DNA from: Callorhinus ursinus
Taxonomy: Eukaryota > Chordata > Mammalia > Carnivora > Otariidae
Direction of reading: 5' to 3'
Assembly: GCF_003265705.1 (NCBI RefSeq)
Contig: NW_020312817.1
Coordinates: 50,691,589-50,755,588 of the forward strand
Length of the DNA: 64,000 nt
Position 1 is the stretch's first letter. Each line of letters begins with the position of its first letter. A program made the position numbers and the translations under genes. The notes under the pieces are model-generated. The model searched no databases. It was not told the DNA's origin and was given only the letters and a program-made list of their open reading frames with translations. Positions 49,201-59,560 of this stretch are shown in pieces.

Positions 49201-50173
49201 CTAACACACAAGCAAACTACAGCTCCAGCCAATTATTTCAGACTTAACTTTTGAATAACCTGCTATTTGAATGACCCAGATTTGGATCCCTTCATTTCCA
49301 CTGGTCCCCAAGTTTAGCCCATCCCAAATGGAAGAGTCTATAGCTCCTGCCTGCATACTTTCAGGAGAATACTTGTCCTCAAGGAGTTCAAACACCCTAT
49401 CAAGGTAATACCCCCCTCTGCTGGGGATCCATTTCTTATTACTTGATCATATGGGCTCCTCCCACTCTCAGGGTCAAGCCCAATGCCATGCTAGACCCAC
49501 CAAACGGAAGCCACCTCTGACTCCCCATCAACTATAGCCCAACTCATCCTAAGCCTTGTCTCCTCCTCTACCAGGCCATCCTGGATGCTTGCCCTCACTC
49601 TCAGAGAGACATCACAGAGTCATCTGCCTCTTCAGGACTAGGCCCTAGGGACCCACTCCAGTCTCCCTACCTCCCCTGCCCTGTCCTGCTTCCCACTGGA
49701 CTCTGGACCTTAAGTGATGCAGAAATTCTTGGAGAAGAGCCAAGGCTTGGAGAAGAGATGAGTCCATCTCAGAACCGACAGCGAGCTAGTAACAAAGGCC
49801 TCTTGACCTTTCCCTAAAATTCAAGTCATTTGGATATCTCCTTCTCATCCATCCCTTAAAAAACAGAGTTTTTCAGAGCAGGAATGGACCCCAAGAAGTC
49901 TCCTTATCAATTCCCCTGCGGGGGGGAACCCATAGGCAGGTAACCATACACTCCTTCCTTCTAAGACCTCCCCACCTGTTCTTGGGCCCCAAGATGGTGG
50001 CCAGACTTGACACCTCCTGCTCTGTCTTAATCCACCTACTTCAAACCCTCCCCTTCCTTCCCACCAACCTAGAATCCCATGCATCCCTCCAAGCCTTCTG
50101 GGCCTGAAGTCTTCTGGGAAACTTCCACCCATGCAGGTCTCCCCTCACTTCCCTCAGCCCACAGCTGTGACTT

Positions 50174-50238
50174 CAAGGAGACTCCAGTCACAATAAAAAA
50201 ATTAAAAAACAAAAGAAAAACAAGGAGACTCCAGTCAC
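50174..50238 (+). mobile_element. Poly(A)-only insertion flanked by an 18-bp target-site duplication
   Basis: The 18-mer caaggagactccagtcac occurs exactly at 50174-50191 and 50221-50238. The intervening 29 bp (50192-50220) is A-rich, with T, C and G interruptions. This is the footprint of target-primed reverse transcription (LINE machinery) that copied only the tail of an RNA. Confidence 0.75.
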
Positions 50239-50622
50239 TCATTGTGCATATTCTACAAGTGTGCACACTTTACATTTTGCCCCCATCACTAAAGGAGGAA
50301 TCTCCAAGGCTAAGGACTCCATTTCCACACCCCTTTCCCTCATGGCTCAACTGAACTCAAAGCCAGAGAAGGTGAAGAAACACCTGCTAAACTGTTCAGA
50401 GCAGAACGGGCAGCTGGAAACACTGACCAATTGATCAGCCTGGAGCAACCAAATGCTTTCTCTCATTCCCCATAACACTAATGTGCCACCCCCACGCATG
50501 CCCAGAAGCACCCGAGCTGCATTCTACGCCATGTGTATATATGATATCACCTGACCTTTGGGCATCAATCACACTGCCTGTACGTGCCCCACATTGTAGT
50601 ACATACATGTTACACACACCCA

Positions 50623-50623
<1 letters not shown>

Positions 50624-50665
<42 letters not shown>
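50624..50665. repeat. (CA)21 microsatellite
   Basis: An uninterrupted CA dinucleotide run of 42 bp, probably polymorphic. Confidence 0.98.
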
Positions 50666-50666
<1 letters not shown>

Positions 50667-51295
50667 TCACACTTCCACTCACAGCTCTGATCTGACCCAA
50701 ATCCGGGTCTGCCCCACCAGGACTGAAGCTTAGATGGGCATCATCCAGTCATCCGGGTCAGACTCTGAGGCTGCACCATAGCAGTGAGGAGAAAGTAATC
50801 AGAGCCAGAAAGGAGAACTAACCCTTTCCCGGGACCACTCCCTCCACTTCCTGGATTGACCTGTGGCCATCCCAGCATAAATACCCAACTCTCAACCAAA
50901 CATACTAACCTGCCCCAACAAAGAAGTTTGGGTGGCCCACCTCCCAACACTCCATACTAAAGCTTTGAGCATACAGAGACCCCTGGGCCCTGGATGAAGA
51001 CCCACACACTGATTTCCTTAACCCTACCAGGAGTTTTATCCATGAACTGGTGGATAAAACTAGATCATCTAAAATAAAGTGCAAGGGAAAAATAGAAAAC
51101 AGAGGGACAGGGAGGGGTCAGTGACTACAGAAAGCAAGGGAAATGACTGATAAAGTTAACACATGGATATGTGTACAATCAAAAGAAATTTGCCTATTCA
51201 TTCAATACGTGTTTACGGGGTATCGACTCCTTGCTCGTCACTGAGCTGGACCTTAGGGTATAGAGGGAAACAGGAAGGCTTGACCTCTGGCTCCC

Positions 51296-51435
51296 AAGCT
51301 GGCCTGTTGTTCATCAGAATCACCCAGAGAGCTGTTTTAAAAACACTTCCTGGAACCTATCCTGGAACTCCTAAGAGAATCTCCTGAATGGGGCCTGGGA
51401 ATCTGTATTTTAAGATTTTCTCGAGAGATCCATCT
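51296..51435 (+). mobile_element. MER5A-like DNA transposon fragment
   Basis: Contains catcagaatcacccagagagctg, a tcctggaac block and gggaatctgtattttaagat, in MER5A order. Terminal repeats are eroded. Confidence 0.6.
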
Positions 51436-51699
51436 AGCCAGTCTACAGAGTGACATGTGGACACGGTGGATAATTTCACAGCAGCAAAGTCCTATGTGTA
51501 TTATGATATACGGGAGATGTACTATGAGCTCTGAGAACTTGGAGGAAGCATCATATAGAAACACAGAGAAGCAGAATATAGATGAGCCAGAAACTCGGAG
51601 CTGGGAAGAACCACAGAGTTCATTTCATCAAATCTTACAGATACAGCAATGGAGGCCCAGAAAGAAGACAAAGGCAGAGCTGATGACATGATAGGCAAG

Positions 51700-52180
51700 A
51701 ACTTGCAGGCATACGAATATGCTATCTGTCGGTAGCTACCTAGATCTAGAGAGATGGAGACTTGAGATGGATGGTAGATACACAGAAGACGAAACAGAAT
51801 AGAGGATAAGGAAATAATCAGCAGTTGGGTAACTGAGAGCTATTGTTAGGAAGAAGAAGACCGTAATTAATAGAAAATACGAAGTATAAGTCAACCAGCT
51901 TTGGAAAGGCAGTTGAATGAGATCAGACAGAAGTACGTGGCTAGATACAAAACAGCTATCTGTGCAGGACGGACTGGAGAGCTCTGTGAGACAAATGTAG
52001 ATACTGACAGAAATAGATGGTAGGGGACTGATGGTAGAGACGGACGCCTGACAAATAGCCAGTAGTTGGAAATGACAGGTAGGCTTGCCCAGTAAGTACT
52101 GACAGATGGATAATTAATGGTAAGTTACACGAGGGACAGAAAGACAGCTGTGATGGAGGAGACCAGCTATGGCAGAAGAA
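51700..52180. repeat. Decayed GATA/GACA-type simple repeat region
   Basis: An unusual density of agatgg, tagata, gacag and agaca words (gatggatggtagatacacag, actgacagaaatagatggtagg, ctgacagatggataatt), with no coding frame and no identified transposon. Best read as a mutated tetranucleotide array. Confidence 0.45.
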
Positions 52181-52284
52181 ACACTAGGCCAAGTCAGGAC
52201 TCCCAGGTGAGGGGCTTACTGTAACACTAACTTGATATACATACTACTTTAAACAGAGGGAAGGGAAGGACTGGGGATGAGAAT

Positions 52285-52450
52285 TAATATTATTTCAGTT
52301 CCTATTAGGTGCCTTTAGTCCTTAAACAATCTATTTTCCAGATGAGAAAATCAGAGCTCAGAGAGGTTGGGTAACTCACACAAGGTCACACAGTCAATCA
52401 GCAAGGAGGCAGATAATGAAATCCAATTTGCTCGCCTAGGGAGCTCTGCC
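52285..52450 (+). repeat. MIR SINE fragment
   Basis: Reads ttttccagatgagaaaatcagagctcagagaggttgggtaactcacacaaggtcacac, the MIR core in clear order, followed by a diverged right part. Confidence 0.8.
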
Positions 52451-52614
52451 CAGTCCATCTCTCCATCTCAGAGTCCTCACCTGAAAAGACGAGCCTCTAC
52501 AGGATGGTTTCTCAGGCTCAAACCTCCCATAGTTCTATTGTGTTTTTTTTTTCTTGTTCCATATGCTAAAACCAGCTCATCTATAGATAGAACAAGATTA
52601 GACATGAGTTTTGA

Positions 52615-53090
52615 TAGTTGAGCTGGATATACTATATTATTCTATTTGGTTTTGTTTTAAATATGTTTGAAACATAATAAAAATGAAGGAAACAATCATT
52701 ACATTTACTAACTGGCATTGTTGGGAGCAAATAGGCAGCTAGATTCAGTTTGAAAGAAAGTTAATTAAAAATGCTCTCGCTGAGCTAAAAAATTGAAAGT
52801 TTAAAAAACAATGACATTATTTCAACAAGTGTTAAATCTGTGGGTGGGAGGATTATAAACCATTTTGTTTTCTTACACTTCTGCAATTAAAATTTAATAC
52901 CTAATACTTTTTAAATGATGTTAACTATAAACACGATTCTTAAATTGACACCTTGTTTTAGACAACAATTTTAAAACACTGTTTGCCAGGAGGGAACGAG
53001 GGTATTATTTTATTAACTTGTTTTTTTAGTATGTATTTCTTTAAAACATTTTAAAAATTAGCTCTGTTGTTTTGTACGCTTTATCTCTGC
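52615..53090. promoter_or_regulatory. EMX1: A+T-rich candidate enhancer in EMX1 intron 2
   Basis: About 470 bp of non-repeat-like, A+T-rich sequence with gttaattaaaaatg, acaatgac (SOX-like), ctgcaattaaaatttaatacc and acaacaatttta, about 2 kb downstream of exon 2 within the transcription unit. Regulatory role is inferred from composition only. Confidence 0.4.
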
Positions 53091-53579
53091 AGTTAGAACA
53101 GCCCAAAGAGCATGGGTCCTACAGTGGAGAGGAGAGCAATATGTGATGAAATGGGGCATTGGACAGATAAGACGTCTTGACAATAGAAACCAAAAGAGGA
53201 TGCGAGGACCAGCGAGTGATGTCTGCCGGGGGAGCTGGGGAGGCACTTAGGGTCTGGACTCCCCCACTGGGCCCCCTTCCTAGCTTCACTAATCCCCAGA
53301 GACCCCAGGCTGCCCCCTTCCCCTTCCTCACGGGACTAGGATGGCAGGTAGTAGGGGCCAGAGCAGCAAGAAAGGGGAGAGGGTGATAAAAAGCCGGCGG
53401 GGTGGGAGCCGCTGGGCAGCGAGCAGAACCCCCTCATTTGCACATCTAGGAGCTGTGAGGGACTTGAGGGAAGAAGGTCTCCCGAGGCCCATCCAGACAC
53501 GGAAATCGGCCTCCAGGGCAGCAACCGGCCCCTACAGCGCGTGGCGGCTACTCCCAGGGACCAGGAGCTTAGGTGGTGT

Positions 53580-53720
53580 TTCCAGGCAGCAATTATTTAT
53601 GGCAGTCTTTACAATAAACCCAAATCTGCCTCCCTATAACTCCAATCTAGTTCTTTAAAATTTTCTTTTCTTAATTATCAATTACAAAAATACTACTCGG
53701 TTACTGTAATTTCACCCAGG
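53580..53720. promoter_or_regulatory. EMX1: A+T-rich candidate conserved element, EMX1 intron 2
   Basis: Short block with gcaattatttatggc, cttaattatcaattac and ttactgtaatttcacc, A+T-rich between G+C-rich flanks. Contains TAATTA. Inferred. Confidence 0.35.
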
Positions 53721-54384
53721 TCAAAACCTCTCCAACGCCATTAGAGTTCGTTCCCTCCCCAACTCAACAGCCCTTCAAGCGTGTGAACACAGTCCCTGAG
53801 TCCCTGCATCTACTTTCCCACCATTCCCAGGTGCCTCACATGTCTGCGCGCCCCAAACACCAGTTTCCAGAGCCCCACCAGTCTGCCTGCGCAGAGATCA
53901 GCGCCACCCACGGACCCCAAGCAGGGCTGGCCCCTGTCTGGCTAATTCCTCTGCTTCTGATGTTCATAGCCTGACGACACGCGGGCTTTCTCCCCACACC
54001 ACATCCGCTGGTGGGCAGCCGAGGCCCCCGCCAACTCTGCCCATGAACAGCCGCAAAGCCCGGGCGGGGAAAGGCCCGGGCCTCCCGCAGAGCCGTGGGC
54101 ACCCCCGAGGAGTGGCGGGAGAAGAGCGGCCGCCACCACAGGGCTGAGACGGCTCCAGTGGACACCGGGACAGCTCGGGAGTGACTGCGGCGTGGGCCTC
54201 CACGCCCTGCCTCCTCCTGAGAACCTGGCACCTCCCATGGGCTTTGAGAGCACGCTGGGTTGGGTTTTGCTTCCAACCTCCTGGTGGGTCCTTAGAGCTT
54301 GACAGAAGTCCTGCGGCCTCCATGAGGCCAAACGCAGCGGGTGGGAAGGGGCTCTCCAGACGGGCTTTGCGGGAGGGCCGCGGC

Positions 54385-54413
54385 GGGGGGGGGGGGGGGG
54401 GGGGGGGGGGGGG
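54385..54413. repeat. EMX1: Poly-G homopolymer, 29 bp
   Basis: Twenty-nine consecutive G on the + strand (C on the EMX1 sense strand), starting about 140 nt inside intron 2 from the exon 2 donor. A potential G-quadruplex on the template strand and a likely sequencing weak point. Confidence 0.9.
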
Positions 54414-54553
54414 CGGGGAGGGTGGCTTGTGGAACCGGGTGGGACAGGGCTCCGGGGAAGGCGGGGGCGTGAGACTGGGCCCCTCTGCACCTGCCCGCCC
54501 CCACCTCCACCTGGGCTCGCGGGCCGAGCGCGCGCCGGCCGGGTGATTATTAC

Positions 54554-54738
54554 CTGCGTCTCCGAGAGGCTGAGGCTGCCGGCCAGCTGCTTCCGCTCGG
54601 CGCCCACCACGTAGTGGTTCTTCTCGAAGGCGCGCTCCAGCCGCAGGAGCTGCGAGGGCGAGAAGGCCGTGCGGATCCGCTTGGGCTTGCGCGCGAAGGG
54701 GCCGTGCAGCAGCAGCCCGTCCTGGGGCACGTCGCTCG
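54554..54738 (-). CDS. EMX1: EMX1 exon 2: N-terminal two-thirds of the homeodomain
   Basis: This 185-bp exon starts with CG, which completes an Ala codon (G from exon 1). It then reads [61 protein letters not shown]. The homeodomain runs from residue 197 to 256 of the 295-aa protein; this exon supplies the N-terminal arm (KPKRIRT) and helices 1 and 2, ending exactly at ETQ before the VKVWF helix. That exon break is shared by EMX and other NK-like homeobox genes. The donor is CAG/gtaata. The acceptor region reads ggcagcag (AG at 54740-54739), a NAGNAG tandem. Exons 1, 2 and 3 together give an uninterrupted EMX1. Confidence 0.98.
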
Positions 54739-57700
54739 CTGCTGCCGCGCCGCCGACGGCAACACATCAGGTACAGACAGAGAGAAGGGGCGCCGTGAGC
54801 CGCAGCCCGGCCGCCGGGCCGCCCGCGGGAGCCGGCCAAGCTCGGCCCTCTGGCCCCGCTCGCAAACGCCCTCGGCGCTCCGTTACCCTCTCCAATCCTG
54901 GACTCCCACCCCCACTTCTCCCCTTTCCCTTGTGCCGCTCCTTCCTTAAGTCCACTCCTCTCGCCTCCCCCAATACTTCCCTAGGGTTCCAGAGCTACCC
55001 CGTCGGTCGCCGGAGGCCTGGAGAAGCCGAGCAGCGGATCACTCTTTGGGCCAGGAGGAGGGCCCCGGCCTAGCGAGGCGCCAGCCGGCCCAAATCCACA
55101 CCGCCTGGAGCAGCGGACGGGGCCGGGAGATGTGAGAAGTCCCCTAGCTCTCTTTGTCCCCTGACCTTGTCTTATCTCCCTCAACAAGAGTAGGGACAGA
55201 GCTGAGTGTCAGGAAGGTGATAAGGGGAACAGTGAGGCTGCTAAGCAACCTCATGCCAAACATTTTCAGGAACTAGAAGGGACCCAAGGCACTCTCTTTT
55301 CACACCTGTTAAAACCACCCATGCAGCTAAAAATGCTCAGGCTGCTAGCCCTTTGAAAATTCCTGCCAACAGGCCCAGGCTCTACCTTGCAAGTGGTAAA
55401 AATAGGCTAGCCACTAAGTCAGTGTCCAGGCAACACCTGAAGGTCCAAGGTCAGGCTTCTTCCTCCCCCTTCCCGGGGCCTCTCCCCCAGGCCTTCAGGT
55501 AAAGCCCACTCCCCCCAGGAGACTCCTACTGCTCTCTGGTGGGAAAAGGCCTTGCTTCATCCCTGAATAGTCCCGTGCTGAAGAAACACGTGTATAAATA
55601 TCTAGATGTCATCTTTCTCTCTAATATATATAGATATAGATATATTGGTTTCTGCATGGGCGTGTGTAAATATATGCTCCAGCCTCCCTACTGTCTTTTT
55701 CTCCCATCTACCATACAGGATTTTCAAAGAGTGTGATTGTCCCTTGGCAAATGTTGGCCATCATGGGAACTCAGCTCCTACATGCAGGAGGAGGGGTTGA
55801 CACTGGGTTGGACAAGGCCGGGGTGGTGAGGTCAGGAACTACAAAAGCCAAAATAAACTTCCACCCACAGCCCCATGCTCAATACCCCCTCCCCCCCAGT
55901 AGGCCTTCACACAATCTCTGGCTTGGTTACACATGCTCTCAGATGTGAAACAGGCCCTGACATCACCCGTGGATTCTCATGCAGTGGCACATATCAGTAC
56001 CCCTGACCCACTGACAAGGAAGAGCCCTAGAAGGAATGTTTTCACACAGTTAGCTGTTGAGATTGACTGATCCACTTAATTTCTTCAGAAATGGCCCACT
56101 GGTTCTACCCAATTTGACCTGTTGTTTTGTTTAAGGCAATTGTTTGGATCTCAAGTGACATCTTCCATCTCTGGAAATAACCTCTGTAAGTGAAGTAAGG
56201 GCACGTAATTGAGATGCTATTGCTAAAACTCTCCAGGTAACTGTTCATGTCCCTCTGCTGGTGGAAACTGACTGGCATTTCTTTTGCCAAGTCCTTGGGC
56301 TTTGGAGGCTTACACAGGTGAACTGTATTGCTGGGGTCTTCTCTGGAACAAGGTTACCAGAGGGGAGGTAAAGTCCCCTGACAATCACTTTCCCGTTTAA
56401 AAGGTGGCTGGATCTGTGCAGCTACAAAAGGGAGTGGCATCACATCCTGGGGAGATGGAGGGGGACACTCTGCCCAGTGCCCTTCAAGGTGGAGGCAGGC
56501 CCAGGGCTGTTAGGCCTGACTGGAGGAAGTTTAACTGCTGGTGATGGAGGGAATAGATGATCAGGGGAGGTGGTCTGGCAGAGAAGGGAAAGAAGGAATG
56601 AAAGGAGGAGCCTGATCCAAGTAGGAATGAGAAAATCTCAGGTGGGTACCAGTGTGAAAGGCCACAGAAAGGTGGGAGAGGTAGGTGGGAAGCAGACACT
56701 TCTTGCTGATGTTAAACTGCTTCAAAAAATGGCATTACTCTGAGCCTGGGTGAAGTCCCAACAGTGGTTTTTCCTCTGGACAGGTGAGCTGGACAGGGAG
56801 AAGGCCTCGCTCATCCCAAAGTTCACAGGATTGGCCTCAGCAGCTCAACTGGCCCAGGCTGGTCAAAAGTGAGGTGGCAGCCTGGAGAGACCCTGTAGAT
56901 GGGAGTGAACGGGGTGCAGGGGTGTCAAGGATAGTCTGTGGCTGAGAAAGCAGGACTGCAGTCTGCCTTGGTGTGTATGACTTGATGGCTCTTTTGTAAT
57001 TCTGAGAGTATGTGTTTGGTCCCTTGCGTGGTGTTCTCTGTGTTTGTCTTTATAAACCCAAACTGGAGGATGGAAGCAACAAGCTTACTCTGTCCTTCTG
57101 ACATACACACATCCCTTTGCCTCAAGTCTGGCTATTTTAGAAAAAGCTAGGTTGCTTGGTTTACTGTCATGTCCTGTTGGGGCAGATAGAATGTATCCTT
57201 CAGTCTATGCCTACATGTAGGGGCAGAAATATAGGGGTCCTTCTGACCCAACCATGAAGAAGCGAGGGGCAGGAAAATGACTCAAGATACTGAAAAGTGA
57301 TCACAGATAGAATTTCAAAAGAAGCAAGGCTTTTTTTTCCTGTAAGAAAGAGGGGGTTTAGTGCAAAACTAACTATCCGGACAAACTGATCGATAGCTCT
57401 ACGTTTCTGTAAGGACAGAGTGATGCTTTGGGGGCCGATGTTCCTGCGCCCCTCTCATTATGGGTAGGGGGCCTCAGCATCCCTACCACAGCTTCAGGTT
57501 CCCTTAACTGGACCACAAGAGGGGAACAAGCTTGGGGCTGGGGCCAGTGTGGCCTGTTTCTATGCAGTAGTTCTCGCCTGGGGCAGTGGGCTGTCCGTTT
57601 CAGACAAGGAGAGGTGGGAAAGTGGAAGGAGGCTGACTTAGCCTTCCCGGGAGCCGGGAGGAACTGAACCCCACCCCGTTTTCCTCCAGCCTCGCGATGC

Positions 57701-57749
57701 AGGCCCTTTCAAGGCAAAGATTGGCAGTACAGACTCCCAGGACTGAGGT

Positions 57750-58850
57750 GGCCGGAGGTGGGAGCTAGCGATCCCGAGTGCGGGCGCTCGCCCCTGCACT
57801 CCCTTCTGGAGAGGCCACGGCCGGCCGGCTGGGCGGAGGAGCCTGGGGCGACGAGTGGGCGAGGCTGGCCGAGCTGCGGAGGTAACCTCATTCCCCCTCC
57901 TCCTGCCGGAACAAAGGCGCCCTTTGAAGCACCGGCCCATTACCAGCGCGGATCCCTGAGGGTTGGGGCTTCGCGGGCCCCCTCCAGACGCCGTTCCCGG
58001 TCTGGAAAGTTCCTGAGTCCGGGAAATGGCACCGAAGTGCGGCTAACTCCCGGTCTCCGCCGGCTCCTCCCCTTCAGGCCTCGAAGGCCACCGGCTTCAG
58101 GACGCCGCCGCCGGATCCAGACCCTCCCGCGTGGGCTCTTCCTCTTCCACCGCCTAGCTCAGCGGAGAAGCCGCTTCCCCACCCGCCGGCCCGCGCTGCC
58201 GGAGGGCGCTGCGCACGGAGCGCAGACATGTTCCTTTTCGTTCGTGTAGGGTTTCGTTTCTTGCATTAAAACGGGGCTGAAATGAGCATCGCAGAGACCC
58301 GGTTCTCTAGAAAACGCGGCGCCGGAGGGCCTGGGACGGCTCGGCCCGCAGCCCCGAGGCCCCGCTGCGACCGCCAGGCTCACAGCTGCCGGGGCGCGCA
58401 CCGTCCCCCACCGGCGACGAAGACCGGACCCAAAGCCGAAACGTCTCAGGGTCGGAAAAGTGCTTCCGTGTCCAACGGATTTCCGAGTTCAAAAATGCGG
58501 CCACACATGGCTCCATCTCCGCGTCCAGACACGGCTCTTGAGAGAAAAATCCAACCGTTTTTGCAACTCGACAACGTGCCCGCCGGGACTGATGGCTCAG
58601 AGAACGGCGGCAATTTCTGAGAAGGTTTTTTCGGAGAATTCATCTGGCCTCGCTTGGCTGGGAATGCTCAGAGCCGGAGCTGGATCTGTCGCGAGGTGTC
58701 CCCGGCCCTCGGCGCCCGCGCCCGCGGGGACGAGGCCAGAGGCGGGAAAAGCAGCGAGGAGGGCGTGGGGCGCCGGGTCCGAAGCCGAGGGCGCCGCCGG
58801 GGCCGCCGGGGAGGCCATCCCCGGATAAGCAGAGACCGCAGGGCTTAGGA
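57750..58850. promoter_or_regulatory. EMX1: Intragenic CpG-island-like block without a recognisable exon
   Basis: Dense CpG (gcgacgag, ccgccgccgg, cgcggcgccgg, gcgcccgcgcccgcgg) through about 1.1 kb in the middle of EMX1 intron 1, separated from the exon-1 island by ~1 kb of A+T-rich sequence. No known EMX1 coding exon falls here. Judged by eye; no CpG ratio was calculated. Confidence 0.6.
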
Positions 58851-59024
58851 CCGGCTCTGCCCTCTCCTCAGAGCCCCTGTCTCTGCACCAGCCTCTTAAC
58901 CACGGGTCCCCCTACTGCCCGGGTCCGACGGTTCAGAAATAGCCGAGACTCTCAGGTCGGCTCATGGGTGCCAGGTTTTGAGACCCAGGCTGGGCCGGGC
59001 CCAAGGAGCACCGAGGCGGTTTAC

Positions 59025-59560
59025 TCAGTTTTGAATAAAACTTCATTCATTTATAGCAGTAAACAATGGTTATAATTGACAGGTCTCATGCCCAAAGCAG
59101 CTGACACCATAGGCTCCCTCCCTCACCCCATGATTTGGGCAAATCTTTGAAATCGCAGGGGAGACAAGTCTGCCCACAAAAATTCTTATTCAAGCAATTA
59201 CAGTCTTTTATATTGTGAGATCTGCTGGGTCAGTATCTACTGGTCAGATGGGACTAAGCAAATTGACAAACTGGACCAGGAAAGTGGCTTTCCGTGAAAC
59301 AGCTCAGTAGCTATAGCCAAAGCTTCAAAAGATCATTTTTCTTCTGTTATCTAAATAATGGTACCAAGCATCTGGTTTACTTTGTGTAGACCGCGGTTTA
59401 TTCTCAGATTAGGTTGGCAGCCGAAGCTCTAGCCATATCCTTTTCATTTGTTTCACTAAAAGCCGGGTTACCTTGCTCTGAGTTATGGAACCTCAAAAGG
59501 CTGAGGTCCAGTCCCGTCTACACTAACAAAATAAAACTGGAAACTAAAGCAATTACTGCA
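59025..59560. promoter_or_regulatory. EMX1: A+T-rich candidate enhancer in EMX1 intron 1
   Basis: Non-repeat sequence with aaacaatggtta (SOX-like, ~59061) next to ataattgacagg (59072-59083, a homeodomain plus MEIS/PREP-type composite), a TCF-like atctttgaaat (~59152) and further A+T-rich text. It lies between two CpG islands, about 1.5 kb downstream of exon 1. Function inferred. Confidence 0.4.

Larger units (their letters stand above)
45196..54553 (-). other. EMX1: EMX1 intron 2 (9.36 kb, phase 0)
   Basis: Donor gtaata on the minus strand at 54553; acceptor cag ending at 45196. Contents: an L2 piece (~46210-46400), an unnamed old A+T-rich repeat (~47940-48180), an L2 piece (48480-48690), simple repeats (49091-49200), a poly(A)-only insertion (50174-50238), a CA microsatellite (50624-50665), MER5A (51296-51435), a decayed GATA/GACA tract (51700-52180), a MIR (52285-52450), A+T-rich candidate elements (52615-53090 and 53580-53720) and a G29 tract (54385-54413). 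No coding exon is seen. Confidence 0.9.

Noticed and set aside
53942..54553. Open frames running from EMX1 exon 2 into intron 2
   Set aside because: They pass through the CAG/gtaata donor and a G29/C29 tract and break the homeodomain. The VKVWFQNRR half is clearly in the exon at 45195.
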